A stretch of 64,000 bases of DNA from Chitinophaga hostae (GCF_018224885.1 NZ_JAGTXB010000004.1:434001-498000); one strand, 5' to 3'; positions 52,050-61,719 are shown, numbered from the stretch's first letter. Notes: generated by a model from the letters alone, not told the origin. Numbers and translations are program-made.

Positions 52050-53234
52050 ATGTCGCCGGAACAGGAACAAATAACAGCTCTCATCCTGAAATATCTCTCA
52101 GGAGACCTCACTGTTGAAGAACAGCAGCAATTGGACGCCTGGCTGAATGCCGATGCGAAAAACCGTGCGTTGATGGACGAGTTTCGCAACGAAGCCGCCG
52201 TAAAGCAGGAGCTGCTGGACATCTATCATACCAAAACTCGGGTATGGCAGCAACTGCAAGGGTATACCGCCACCAACCTGCGTCCTGTGCGCAATTACCG
52301 TAGATGGGCGCTGTATGCGGCCAGCATTTGTTTACTAATAGCGGGCGCATCGCTGTACTTTGCCAATCGCTGGCGTACACCTACATCAAGGCCATTGGCC
52401 GTTACCCGGAACGATCAGGCAGACATTCTTTCTCCGGCCAGCAACCGGGCTTATGTAACATTAAGTAATGGCAAAAGAGTGTATATCGACAGTCTGCAGA
52501 ATGGCGCCGATATTATCCCCGGCAGCAACCTGGCGCAGAAATTATCGCCGGATAAAATTGAATATGCAGGACGTTCCAGGTCCACTGCTCCGGAACTCAA
52601 TACCATCACCGTTCCCAGGGGGAGCAAGCCTTTGCTCATTGCGCTGCCGGATGGCAGCCAGGTGTGGATAAACGTAGCCTCTACCATTTCCTTCCAGGTG
52701 CCGTTTCCTGAAAAAGAGCGCCTTGTCAGCGTTTCCGGAGAGGCCTATTTTGATGTGGCCGGCGCTGCTTCGCAGCCTTTTATTGTAAAAAGTAAAGGCC
52801 AGGAAATTAAAGTGCTGGGAACAGCATTCAATATTAAGTCGTACGAAGATGAGTCAACCATAAAAACAACATTAGTAAAAGGAAAAATTCAGATCAGCCA
52901 AAATAAGACAGGAACAATGAAAATGCTGACTGCCGGGCAACAAGCCATTTCACCACCAGATGGCCAGTTAATTATTAACCAGGACGTGGATTTGGAAGAA
53001 GCCCTCGCCTGGAAAACAAATGTATTTCAGTTCAGGAATGAAGACCTGAAGTCCATTATGCAGCAACTGGGCAGATGGTATGATGTGGACATTGTATACC
53101 AGGGGCCGGTACCGGATCGCTTCTTTACCGTAAAAATTTCACGTGACAAAAGCCTGGCAGCCGTATTAAAAATTATTGAACTATACGGAATAAGCTTCAG
53201 GCTGGAAGGTAAAAAACTGACAGTGCTCCCTTAA
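52050..53234 (+). CDS. FecR-type anti-sigma factor
   Basis: 394 residues. The cytoplasmic sigma-binding part is followed by one transmembrane helix (RWALYAASICLLIAGASLYF at about 88-107), then the FecR domain (TVPRGSKPLLIALPDGSQVW, GEAYFDVA, VLGTAFNIKSY) and a C-terminal domain of the STN-interacting type. It holds the sigma factor and relays a signal from the outer-membrane receptor. It starts 66 bases after the sigma gene. Confidence 0.93.
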   Translation: MSPEQEQITALILKYLSGDLTVEEQQQLDAWLNADAKNRALMDEFRNEAAVKQELLDIYHTKTRVWQQLQGYTATNLRPVRNYRRWALYAASICLLIAGASLYFANRWRTPTSRPLAVTRNDQADILSPASNRAYVTLSNGKRVYIDSLQNGADIIPGSNLAQKLSPDKIEYAGRSRSTAPELNTITVPRGSKPLLIALPDGSQVWINVASTISFQVPFPEKERLVSVSGEAYFDVAGAASQPFIVKSKGQEIKVLGTAFNIKSYEDESTIKTTLVKGKIQISQNKTGTMKMLTAGQQAISPPDGQLIINQDVDLEEALAWKTNVFQFRNEDLKSIMQQLGRWYDVDIVYQGPVPDRFFTVKISRDKSLAAVLKIIELYGISFRLEGKKLTVLP

Positions 53235-53335
53235 AGCAAGGCTCTGCCAACATTGCCATGAATAAAAAATAGCCGGAAGTCCTGGTACGACCTCCGGCCT
53301 GGTTCAGGCATGCGCAAATATTTGATCGTAAAACA

Positions 53336-53363
53336 AGGCTTCCTGGTAAGAAGCCATTTTTTG
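53336..53363 (+). terminator. Terminator between fecR and susC
   Basis: GGCTTC and GAAGCC form a 6-bp stem with loop CTGGTAA, followed by ATTTTTT. It separates sigma/anti-sigma from susCD and allows separate control. Confidence 0.7.
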
Positions 53364-53383
53364 ACACGCCTAAAAACAAAAGT

Positions 53384-56300
53384 ATGATTTTCTTGCATTC
53401 CTCTCAAAAAAGGGAATTCAGCCAATGGTCTTTACTAAAGAAGCTATTGATTATGAAACTGACAGTGTTATTCCTATTATCTGTCTGCCTGCAATTGTCG
53501 GCCAAAACGAGCGCTCAGAATGTGACAATTACCGCAGATAAAATGTCCCTGGAGAAAGTCCTTCGGTCTATTACAAAGCAAACGGGCTACGATTTCTGGT
53601 TCGACAGCCACCTGCTGGAGCGCGCCAACAAAGTAGATCTCACCATCCGCGATATGCCGGTGGAAAAGGTGCTGGCCTTATGTTTTATCGGGCAGCCGTT
53701 TGATTACAAGATCTATGAAAAAACGATTGTGATCAGGGAGCGGCCAACACCACCCAATACCGCCGAAGTATTGGCCGATATCATTATCAAAGGCCGGGTT
53801 ACAGATGAAAGAGGACAGGCGCTTGTAGGGGCTACTGTCTCGCTCAAAGGTACCAGCAAAGGCACTACCGCTGACGCCAACGGTGCCTTCACGCTGCATA
53901 TCCCGGAAAAAGGCGGTATACTGGTGTTTTCCTTTATAGGCTACGATCCGATGGAAATCCCGGTGACTAAATCCGGTAATCTCGATATCGTGCTGAAACC
54001 GGCCGACAAAAGGATAGATGAAATTGTGGTGGTAGGATTTGGTACACAGAAGAAAACCAATCTTACCAGTTCTGTAAATACCGTTAAAATGGACGAAGTA
54101 GCCGGGAACCGTCCTGCCAGCACTGCCGGAACACTGTTGCAGGGTATTGTACCGGGGTTACAGGTGACTTCCGGTACCGGCGAACCCGGTGGTGGTTTTT
54201 CCTTTAACATCCGTGGTACCACCAGTATCAATGGGGGCGGACCTTTGATCCTGGTAGACAATATTCCTTTCAGCGGGCCTATGAACATGCTGAATCCAAA
54301 TGATATTGAAACGGTTACCGTACTGAAAGATGCCGGTTCCGCTGCTATTTATGGTGCGCGTGCAGCCTTTGGCGTTATACTCATCACCACAAAAAAAGGA
54401 ACGAAAAACAGCAAGGTAAGATTCGACTACAACAACAACTTTACTTTTTCCACCCCCAGCTCTATTCCAAAGGCTGCCAGTCCGCTGGCGACCGTACAGG
54501 CCTATAAGGATATGGGCTACGGCGCCTACTGGACGGGTCAGAACGTGGATAAGTGGTTGCAATTTCTGAACGATTACCAGGCCGACCCTTCCAAATTTCC
54601 ACTGGGATATACTACGGATGCAGGTGTAAGATACCAGCTGGCCCAGTCGGATGTGATAGGCCAGTTATTCGATAATGCCGGCGTTCAGCAAATGCACGAC
54701 TTTGCGATCAGTGGTGGCTCAGAAAAAACTGCTTACCGTGTTTCCCTGGGCACCGTAAAAGAAGATGGTATCATGGTATCCAATGCCGACTCCTACAAAC
54801 GTTATAATGTAAAATCTTTTGTTACCACCGATGTTACGAAATGGCTCACTACCCAGGTGGATGCGAGTTACTACAACTCCGTTAAATCGGACCCAAACAG
54901 CGGCTGGCTATGGGGAACCGCCAGCAACAGCCCTTCTTACGTACCAACGGTGGATACCATGACCATTGGTGGCGTGCTGTATCCAACCGGCACCCCTAAA
55001 AATTTGTTGCTGAACTCCGTACCTACAAAAGACCGTTTTGATAATATCCGGTTAATGGGAAAGGTGATTGCAAAACCGATACAGGGCCTCACCATTACCG
55101 GAGAATACCTCTACGAAAATCTCCGGGAAACGGTGACCAGCTATAACAAATCGTTCAACTATGCAGATATTTCCGAGTTTGTTGTAAAAACAACGGTACC
55201 GGCTAATAACGCAGCCTTCTATAAGTCCAACCAGTCAGACGATCGCCGGACGCTCAACTTATATGCGAACTACAACAAATCATTCGGGCACCATAACTTC
55301 ACCGTAATGGGTGGTTACAACCAGGATGATTTTCATAGCGAGGCGCTCTGGGCCAACAAAACCCAGATGATATCTACTGATCTTCCTTCTATTTCTACCG
55401 CTGTCGGGAATCTTACCGCCGACGATAATTACCTGGAATGGAGCGTACAAGGCTTCTTCGGGCGTATCAACTATGACTATAAGGGAAAATATCTGCTGGA
55501 AATAAATGGCAGAACAGACGGGTCATCTAAATTCCCTGCCAGCCACAGATGGGGCTTCTTTCCTTCTGCTTCCGCCGGATGGCGTATTTCTGAAGAAGGC
55601 TTTATGCAGCAGCTCAAACCGGTGTTATCTGAGCTGAAGCTCAGGGCATCACTCGGGGAAGTGGGTAACCAGGATATTGCACCTTATCGTTTCCTGGATG
55701 CCATGAATCCTGCGCTGACAGGCTGGATGGTGGGCGGTACGCGTCCTACCACCTTAAGTACACCAGGACTGATCAGTCCTAATTTCACCTGGGAAACGGT
55801 GAGAACGCTCAACTTTGGTATTAATGCTGGTTTCCTGGATAACCGGTTGAACGTATCTGCCGACTGGTACAGAAGACAAACATTGAATATGCTCACCAGC
55901 GCTATTCAATTGCCAGCAGTATTAGGAACAGGCGCGCCGCTGCAAAACGCTGCCAACCTGCAGTCACAGGGATATGAACTGTTGCTGGAATGGAGAGATA
56001 AGGTGGGTGAATTCAACTATTACATCTCTGCCAATCTCTATGATTTCAAATCAAAAATTACCAAATTCGATAATAATAAAGCAGGGTCTATTGCTTCCAG
56101 TACCTATTATGTGGGTAAGGACATGGCAGAAATATGGGGATATACCACCGACCGGTTATACCAGGAATCGGATTTTAATAATGGCGTGATCAAATCCGGT
56201 ATTGTTCAACAGGTAAGAAATGGCTCGAACCTCGTTACGCCTAATCCCGGAGATGTTTTGTATAAAGATTTTGATGGCGATGGCGTTATCACCAATGGTC

Positions 56301-56842
56301 AGAATACGCTGGCTAACCATGGCGATATGTCAATAATAGGCAACAATCGTTTGGCTTTACAGTACGGTCTTAGCGGAGGAGTTGGTTATAAAAACTGGAA
56401 TTTCTCTTTTGTTATTGCGGGAGTGGGGAAGCGCGATCTCTGGCTTAGCAACAACCTGACATTCCCTTATAACTACGAATTTGGAACCATTTTCCAACAT
56501 GAACTTAATTATTGGACACCCACCAATACTGATGCTCATTATGCGCGTATTTATGCCAAAGCAGCCGGTAATTCTGCTATCAACAAATTTGTGCAGACAA
56601 GGTATCTCACCAACGCTGCATATATGCGTATCAAAAACCTGAGCCTGGCTTATAGTCTGCCGGAATCAATGCTGAAAAGGGTTTCATTCAACAAGCTGCA
56701 GGTATTCTTTAGTGGAGAAAATCTCTTTACTTTCAGCAAATTCCCTAAAGGATTGGATCCAACCTCCACTGACGACAAAGGTTATGGCATCAACTACCCA
56801 ATGATGCGCATGTTCTCTTTCGGTGTTAATGCTTCATTTTAA
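53384..56842 (+). CDS. SusC/RagA-type TonB-dependent transporter with STN domain
   Basis: 1152 residues. A long n-region leads to the hydrophobic signal core MKLTVLFLLSVCLQLSAKTS. An STN domain (about 47-118: NVTITADKMSLEKVLRSI, then KTIVIRE) is followed by a carboxypeptidase-like domain, a plug (VVVGFGTQKKTNLTSSVNTV) and a beta-barrel. The STN domain is the contact for FecR-type signalling. An alternative start at ATG 53453 would still give a good signal peptide and leaves more room for a promoter after the terminator at 53336-53363. Substrate unknown. Confidence 0.93.
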   Translation: MIFLHSSQKREFSQWSLLKKLLIMKLTVLFLLSVCLQLSAKTSAQNVTITADKMSLEKVLRSITKQTGYDFWFDSHLLERANKVDLTIRDMPVEKVLALCFIGQPFDYKIYEKTIVIRERPTPPNTAEVLADIIIKGRVTDERGQALVGATVSLKGTSKGTTADANGAFTLHIPEKGGILVFSFIGYDPMEIPVTKSGNLDIVLKPADKRIDEIVVVGFGTQKKTNLTSSVNTVKMDEVAGNRPASTAGTLLQGIVPGLQVTSGTGEPGGGFSFNIRGTTSINGGGPLILVDNIPFSGPMNMLNPNDIETVTVLKDAGSAAIYGARAAFGVILITTKKGTKNSKVRFDYNNNFTFSTPSSIPKAASPLATVQAYKDMGYGAYWTGQNVDKWLQFLNDYQADPSKFPLGYTTDAGVRYQLAQSDVIGQLFDNAGVQQMHDFAISGGSEKTAYRVSLGTVKEDGIMVSNADSYKRYNVKSFVTTDVTKWLTTQVDASYYNSVKSDPNSGWLWGTASNSPSYVPTVDTMTIGGVLYPTGTPKNLLLNSVPTKDRFDNIRLMGKVIAKPIQGLTITGEYLYENLRETVTSYNKSFNYADISEFVVKTTVPANNAAFYKSNQSDDRRTLNLYANYNKSFGHHNFTVMGGYNQDDFHSEALWANKTQMISTDLPSISTAVGNLTADDNYLEWSVQGFFGRINYDYKGKYLLEINGRTDGSSKFPASHRWGFFPSASAGWRISEEGFMQQLKPVLSELKLRASLGEVGNQDIAPYRFLDAMNPALTGWMVGGTRPTTLSTPGLISPNFTWETVRTLNFGINAGFLDNRLNVSADWYRRQTLNMLTSAIQLPAVLGTGAPLQNAANLQSQGYELLLEWRDKVGEFNYYISANLYDFKSKITKFDNNKAGSIASSTYYVGKDMAEIWGYTTDRLYQESDFNNGVIKSGIVQQVRNGSNLVTPNPGDVLYKDFDGDGVITNGQNTLANHGDMSIIGNNRLALQYGLSGGVGYKNWNFSFVIAGVGKRDLWLSNNLTFPYNYEFGTIFQHELNYWTPTNTDAHYARIYAKAAGNSAINKFVQTRYLTNAAYMRIKNLSLAYSLPESMLKRVSFNKLQVFFSGENLFTFSKFPKGLDPTSTDDKGYGINYPMMRMFSFGVNASF

Positions 56843-56858
56843 TGACTGATTATTTAAA

Positions 56859-58652
56859 ATGCGTGTAATGAAAAGAAATATATTGCTACTATTGTCTTTG
56901 CTGACCGCAGCTGCCTGCAACAAAGACTATCTCAATAAATTACCATTGGATCAGATGACGGAAGCTACTTCCTTCAAAACAGCTGATAATTTTAAAACGT
57001 ATATGTGGGGCTGTTATGAATACCTGCCCTACTATGATATAGATGTGCCTGGAGGAGAGTTTAATTCAGATAATTTTGTAAACAGCTATAATGTTTCCAA
57101 TAAATCTCCCTATGCATTCCAGTTAAAGATCATTCCTGCCGTAACCTCCGGCACACAATGGGATTTCAGCTTTGTACGCAGGGTGAATATCGCTTTGGAT
57201 AATATTGACCAGTCGTTGATGAACCAAACAGACAAAGATCACTGGAGAAGTGTTGGTTACTTCTTCAGGGCGATGAGATATTATGATTTACTGGCTACCT
57301 ATGGCGATGTTCCATGGATTGAGCATAAGGTATCAGATACTTCCACCAGCGTGTTATATGGCAGCAGAACACCACGGGACCAGGTAGCCAAAAACATCCT
57401 GGATAACCTGGTATGGGCGGAGTCGCATATTAAAACAGATGGCGATGGTCCCAACACGATAAATGTGCATGCCGTACGCGCGCTGTTATCGCGTTTCGGA
57501 TTGTTTGAAGGCACCTGGCGCAAGTACCGGAATATGCCGGATGCAAACACTTATCTCAATGCCTGTAAAACATATTCAGAGAAACTGCTGGCTTCCTTCC
57601 CCAATGTAATGGGCAGCTACGATGATGTATTTAATTCAGATGAACTCGTAGGGAAACCGGGAATTATCCTGGCCCGTCAGTACATTACCGGTCAGGCTGG
57701 TCACAATGCAGCCCGTTATGTACGTACTTCCTCCTGGGGCTCAGACTTATCAAAAGACGCAGTAGAAAGTTATCTCTGTGCAGACGGCAGGCCTATATCC
57801 TCCACTACTACAGGCTACAGCGACTCCACGATGAATGCGGAGTTCAGAAAAAGAGACAGAAGGTTATACTATACCGCACTGCCTCCATACCGGGTAATAG
57901 CCTCCGGCCAGGTAACATCATACACCCGTACCAGCAACCCTGCCGACAACGAGTTTATTGATTTCATGGCTACCTTACCAGGTAATGATGCCAACCGTAA
58001 AAGGCTACCTGTAGCCAACTGGGCAGGATACTACCTGTACAGAGCCCCACACTTCCTGAACGACAAAACCCCCGGCGCACAAGGTTTCATGAATACCTCC
58101 ACCGGCTACTATTACTACAAACCGTACAATACATTTACCGATGTAAGCACCACCGGAGTGGCCACCACCGATTTCCCCATCTTCAGAATAGAAGAAATAA
58201 TGCTCAACTATGCAGAAGTAATGTGGGAGCTGGGGCAGTTTAACCAAGGCATTGCAGATATGACGATTAATAAACTTCGGCCCAGAGCCGGACTGCCAAA
58301 CATGTTGGTAGCCGATATCAACGGCGCCTTCGATACCAAAAGAGATGCCGGTATAGATCCCGTTCTATGGGAAATCAGGAGAGAAAGGCGTGTAGAGCTG
58401 ATGGGAGATGGATTCCGCTTTAATGACTTAAAAAGATGGAAGAAAGGTGAGTATTTCAATAAGCAATTGCTGGGTGCTAAAGTAAAAGTATCGGACTACG
58501 GAGCAGGAACGCCGATTACTTTAAACAGCGACGGATCGGTAGCGTTCTATCCTATGCCGGTAGGCTGGCTGGATAAGTATTATATGGAGCCTGTTCCGTT
58601 GGAGCAGATACAGCTGAATAGCAATTTGGCGCAAACGGATGGATGGAAGTGA
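56859..58652 (+). CDS. SusD/RagB-type substrate-binding lipoprotein
   Basis: 597 residues. The lipoprotein signal ends at LTAAACNKDYLNK. The C-terminal SusD signature is IRRERRVELMGDGFRFNDLK followed by RW, and helical TPR-like repeats lie in between. It forms the lid of the SusC channel. It starts 16 bases after susC. No glycoside hydrolase, sulfatase or peptidase gene follows; a terminator closes the pair. Confidence 0.93.
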   Translation: MRVMKRNILLLLSLLTAAACNKDYLNKLPLDQMTEATSFKTADNFKTYMWGCYEYLPYYDIDVPGGEFNSDNFVNSYNVSNKSPYAFQLKIIPAVTSGTQWDFSFVRRVNIALDNIDQSLMNQTDKDHWRSVGYFFRAMRYYDLLATYGDVPWIEHKVSDTSTSVLYGSRTPRDQVAKNILDNLVWAESHIKTDGDGPNTINVHAVRALLSRFGLFEGTWRKYRNMPDANTYLNACKTYSEKLLASFPNVMGSYDDVFNSDELVGKPGIILARQYITGQAGHNAARYVRTSSWGSDLSKDAVESYLCADGRPISSTTTGYSDSTMNAEFRKRDRRLYYTALPPYRVIASGQVTSYTRTSNPADNEFIDFMATLPGNDANRKRLPVANWAGYYLYRAPHFLNDKTPGAQGFMNTSTGYYYYKPYNTFTDVSTTGVATTDFPIFRIEEIMLNYAEVMWELGQFNQGIADMTINKLRPRAGLPNMLVADINGAFDTKRDAGIDPVLWEIRRERRVELMGDGFRFNDLKRWKKGEYFNKQLLGAKVKVSDYGAGTPITLNSDGSVAFYPMPVGWLDKYYMEPVPLEQIQLNSNLAQTDGWK

Positions 58653-58672
58653 TTCTTTTTTTTAACGGAGAT

Positions 58673-58711
58673 AAAATGCCGCCTCTTGTTTTTGAGGCGG
58701 CATTTTTTTTA
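58673..58711 (+). terminator. Terminator of susCD
   Basis: AATGCCGCCTC and GAGGCGGCATT pair with a TTGTTTTT loop and are followed by TTTTTT. Confidence 0.92.
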
Positions 58712-58740
58712 TAGAGATTTTCAAGTATTCTGACATGGTA

Positions 58741-59076
58741 CTATGCGGTATAATTTATAAGCATACATAAGCTGGCAATAAATAATATGACGTAATACAT
58801 TACATACAGTAAAATAGGTAATGACAATAACAATGTCCTATTAATCAATAGGACACGCTTGTCAAGCCAGTAATGAAGGTAGTGTTTGACAATTCTAACT
58901 GACAAAATAATTCCAATTATCGAAATCGGTAATACCACCAACCAGCTAATTAATCTCTTAGTAGGGCTCCTTTCAGGAATCAGGTGAAGAGAACTAACTA
59001 ATACATCTTTACTAATAAGGATAATAAAAATAAGGAAGGAAAACAGCCCATTGTGATAAAAGTTCTTTGTATTCAT
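58741..59076 (-). CDS. Small membrane protein of unknown function
   Basis: 111 residues with three hydrophobic segments (FLIFIILISKDVLVSSL, LVVLPISIIGIILSVRIV, LLSLPILLYVMYYVILFIAS). The DNA is visibly more AT-rich than the surrounding core genes. It lies downstream, on the same strand, of an RHS-like secreted protein and a lipoprotein. It could be an immunity-type protein, but there is no direct evidence. Confidence 0.5.
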   Translation of the reverse strand: MNTKNFYHNGLFSFLIFIILISKDVLVSSLHLIPERSPTKRLISWLVVLPISIIGIILSVRIVKHYLHYWLDKRVLLINRTLLLSLPILLYVMYYVILFIASLCMLINYTA

Positions 59077-59184
59077 AGAGACATATTTGTTGTTCCAATG
59101 GCTTTTTCTTCAACGTAATGGAAGATGTTCATCGCCAATCGTCAGCCGAATAGGACGATAAGACGTTTTTTGGCTACCTTCCGA

Positions 59185-59472
59185 TTATCTCAATTCTTGA
59201 AACTTTTTGACATACTCTTTATTTACAAGCTCCAAATAGCATGTTCTGTCCAAAAGATATATTCGTCCGTTTTCTCTGTTTGAAAAACTAACGGACTCCT
59301 CAGTCACCTTGCATTTAGAGGGGTTTTTATATAGTATTGTTGATCCGTTATTTAATGTCAATGTATATATGTTATTGTCATCTCTTTTAAGGTTAAATTC
59401 CATATTTTCATCCGTAACATATTTTCTGTATTGGTCGAGAGAAATGGTTAAGACGCTATTCAATAAGAACAT
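59185..59472 (-). CDS. Hypothetical protein, possibly truncated
   Basis: 95 residues without a signal peptide. The start ATG lies inside a hairpin (arms ACATCCACAG and CTGTGGATGT), and the frame continues upstream without another ATG, so the gene may have lost its 5' end. The residues from about 15 on (DQYRKYVTDENMEFNLKRDD and later ILYKNPSKCKVTEESVSF) read like a normal soluble protein. No family recognised. AT-rich. Confidence 0.45.
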   Translation of the reverse strand: MFLLNSVLTISLDQYRKYVTDENMEFNLKRDDNNIYTLTLNNGSTILYKNPSKCKVTEESVSFSNRENGRIYLLDRTCYLELVNKEYVKKFQELR

Positions 59473-59605
59473 CCACAGGATTGGACTGTGGATGTTTTTT
59501 GCCGGACAACAATAATTATTTTTATAGAATCAAGGTGGAATATTTAAATAGTTGCCTCCAAACCGATACAAGGTGTTTTTCCCTAATTTCGCATTTACCC
59601 ATCAG

Positions 59606-60082
59606 CTATTTATCAAGAGTTAAATCTATTTTAAGTTCTTTCATTTTATTCTCGAAAGCATTGGAGTCTAAAGGGCCAATAATATGAGATTGGATGATGC
59701 TATCACAATTGATTTTATCACAATTAAGATCCATTATATTAAAACCCTTACTGATAACCCAGTAATTTTCCTTTTTATCCTTTAATTGAATAGTTTTGGT
59801 TACTACAAATTTTTCGTTTGATTTAGCGGTTAAGACATATTCAGCGTAGTTGCCGTTAGTATCGTAATGCCTTTCCTGGGAAGGTACTACAGAAATGCCA
59901 CCACGACAACATTCTCCACTTTTATCTGTGCAATAAACAATAATCCTGTCTTCCGTTTTATCGCCTTCCAATAAGGTTAGTTTATCACCTAAGTCATGTG
60001 CTCCCCATATCCCGCAGTCACAGGCATTAAGTAGCAGTGTAAATAATAAACAAATAGAAAATTGAACCGTGTTTTTCTTCAT
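59606..60082 (-). CDS. Lipoprotein of unknown function, DUF3997-like
   Basis: 158 residues. The lipobox LLNAC gives a mature N-terminal Cys followed by DCGIWG. The middle contains YCTDKSGECCRGGISVVPSQ and KTIQLKDKKENYWVISKG, which recall small Bacteroidota lipoproteins of the DUF3997 type; this is from memory and not certain. It begins 18 bases after the RHS-like gene on the same strand, so the two form an operon. In this position an immunity role is conceivable. Confidence 0.55.
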   Translation of the reverse strand: MKKNTVQFSICLLFTLLLNACDCGIWGAHDLGDKLTLLEGDKTEDRIIVYCTDKSGECCRGGISVVPSQERHYDTNGNYAEYVLTAKSNEKFVVTKTIQLKDKKENYWVISKGFNIMDLNCDKINCDSIIQSHIIGPLDSNAFENKMKELKIDLTLDK

Positions 60083-60100
60083 AATAGTAAAAGTTAGAAT

Positions 60101-60685
60101 TTACTGCGCTAAGCCTTGTAAGCGAACTCCGCCTGTATTATTGAATATTGAAGGAGTACTCAATTTACCAATACCATAAAAATACGCCTTAAAACCGCTG
60201 TTGGTATCAAGGTCAGCACGCCATCTCTCGAAATCAATAAGCGTGTTTCTTATAGTTCCGCCCCCATTGTTCCAATCATAATCAGTAGCCGAATTGTTGA
60301 CGATTTTTACCAATCCATGTTCCCTATCAATCAATTGCATATCAACGCGTCCTAATGCATATACGGTACCTCTTAATCGTTCATTTCCTACGGATCTAAA
60401 GAAATTATCGCCGGTTAAAAGATTTTGAGGCGTAGTAGTATTTAAACTTGGGAATTGAGAGGTTGTTAAATCTCCAAAATCAAGCTTGGATGCATTAATG
60501 TAAAGTGTATTATTCGGTGTGGGGTTATCTAATGCTCCGGTGTGCAGGTCAACAGGGATATCGCCGAATTTACTCAGGCCGCTCGGGGACGGGAGGGCTG
60601 GAGCGGGCTTTAGCAGGCCAGGATTTTGGGCAAGGGAGGTCTTAAATCCACCTAAAATTAGAATAAGGCAAATAATTTTTTTCAT
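60101..60685 (-). CDS. Secreted RHS-like orphan protein (candidate effector fragment)
   Basis: 194 residues. Signal peptide to residue 19 (TSLAQ). Residues 31-56 (LPSPSGLSKFGDIPVDLHTG and onward) resemble the conserved opening of Bacteroidota RHS/YD-repeat proteins (ASLGKYGDIPVSxYTG). The C-terminal half (ALGRVDMQLIDREHGLVKIV, YDWNNGGGTIRN, DFERWRADLD, GFKAYFYGIGKL) resembles variable domains at the ends of such proteins. The YD repeats that should lie between are absent. The comparison is from memory. It is followed by small lipoprotein/membrane protein genes and lies in an AT-rich patch, which suits a polymorphic-toxin remnant or a minimal effector. Confidence 0.55.
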   Translation of the reverse strand: MKKIICLILILGGFKTSLAQNPGLLKPAPALPSPSGLSKFGDIPVDLHTGALDNPTPNNTLYINASKLDFGDLTTSQFPSLNTTTPQNLLTGDNFFRSVGNERLRGTVYALGRVDMQLIDREHGLVKIVNNSATDYDWNNGGGTIRNTLIDFERWRADLDTNSGFKAYFYGIGKLSTPSIFNNTGGVRLQGLAQ

Positions 60686-61047
60686 GTTCGGGGTAATTTT
60701 CTTCAGTCTTGATTTGGCAGATACTGGTGCAAGGATATGCTCCCTGAGCTATCCGGTTTAACAACAGCATCTTTAGAAACATTGATATATGCAGAAAACG
60801 GGTTGTCCGGCTCTACAGCGTTTGCTCAGGTAATGGATATTATCATTAACATAACAGATTATAAGTAAAAGGGATTATGAGTGCAGAATAAACACCAATG
60901 GCTACAAACGTAAATATCAGGGAACATTCAACATAGGTCTATCAGGGATTATTCTATTGAATAAAGATATGACTATTTGCTGTATTTTACTTCGTTCAAT
61001 TTATCGTGATCAAATTTACCCCCTGGTTATAAAGCGATGGCATTACT
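60686..61047. other. Non-coding spacer
   Basis: About 360 bases between the RHS-like gene and the SnoaL-like gene. A 43-codon frame from ATG 60737 is open but has no recognisable product. I see no repeat, terminator or RNA gene. The region may be the eroded 5' end of the accessory patch. Confidence 0.4.
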
Positions 61048-61608
61048 TCATTTCCCCAATCCAATCTGTTGCATCAACGCTGCGTTATCCCAAAACAGCA
61101 TTTCTTCCATCATTTTACCACCCTGCCAATGCCCTACGGTACACATGCTCAGTTTAAATGATTTTCCGGTGGGGGCTATGCTTTTACCATTACCCAGTGG
61201 CATGGGTTTGGAAAAGGTGCCTGTCATTTCACCGATAACACAGGTCCAGTCGCCTGAGCCGAATTTCACGGGGTGGGCGCCTATTTTGGTATCGGGGGCA
61301 AATATGAACAGGGGTTCCAGTTCTTTTATATGCGTGGGTAGATTCCTGGTTTGATGGCCATCAGGATAGGTAACGACAATATCGGCTGCATGGCTGATGC
61401 TAAGGGAATCCCATTGCTGGTGGCTGTAGAAATCAAAATCCAGGGAGTCAAAGCGTTGCAGCCGTTGCGCGATGAGGTCTCTTTCGGCGGTGACCTGTTG
61501 CAGGGCATTGCGGAGGGAGTCTATGTTCCCGGAGGTAGTGGTGTTATTTTGCCGGCAACTGGTAAAACAGAGCAGTATCAGTGCAAAGATCAGGTAGTAG
61601 CTTTTCAT
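61048..61608 (-). CDS. SnoaL-like (ester cyclase family) lipoprotein
   Basis: 186 residues from ATG 61608, where a lipoprotein signal begins (MKSYYLIFALILLCFTSC). A short coiled-coil-like linker (IDSLRNALQQVTAERDLIAQ) is followed by a SnoaL/NTF2-fold domain: FYSHQQWDSLSISHAADIVV, HIKELEPLFIFAPD and KLSMCTVGHWQGGKMMEEML, ending DNAALMQQIGL. Such proteins carry an NTF2-like pocket; the reaction here is unknown. A frame upstream to 61701 is open but would destroy the signal. Confidence 0.82.
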   Translation of the reverse strand: MKSYYLIFALILLCFTSCRQNNTTTSGNIDSLRNALQQVTAERDLIAQRLQRFDSLDFDFYSHQQWDSLSISHAADIVVTYPDGHQTRNLPTHIKELEPLFIFAPDTKIGAHPVKFGSGDWTCVIGEMTGTFSKPMPLGNGKSIAPTGKSFKLSMCTVGHWQGGKMMEEMLFWDNAALMQQIGLGK

Positions 61609-61663
61609 GATAACAAGGGATTGAGGTATTAATAACAAAGCAGTGCCGGATAAGTTTAGCAGG

Positions 61664-61696
61664 CAAAAAAAATCCCTGGCCTTGCAGCCAGGGATT
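61664..61696 (-). terminator. Terminator of the ribonucleotide reductase gene
   Basis: On the minus strand AATCCCTGGC and GCCAGGGATT pair with loop TGCAAG and are followed by a run of T. Confidence 0.9.
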
Positions 61697-61719
61697 CGCA
61701 TTTATACTTACATAAACCC

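Noticed and set aside
60737..60868. A 43-codon frame starting with ATG after AAGGAT on the plus strand
   Set aside because: No recognisable product, the spacing of AAGGA to ATG is too short, and it lies in otherwise non-coding DNA. Could be a remnant but cannot be supported.
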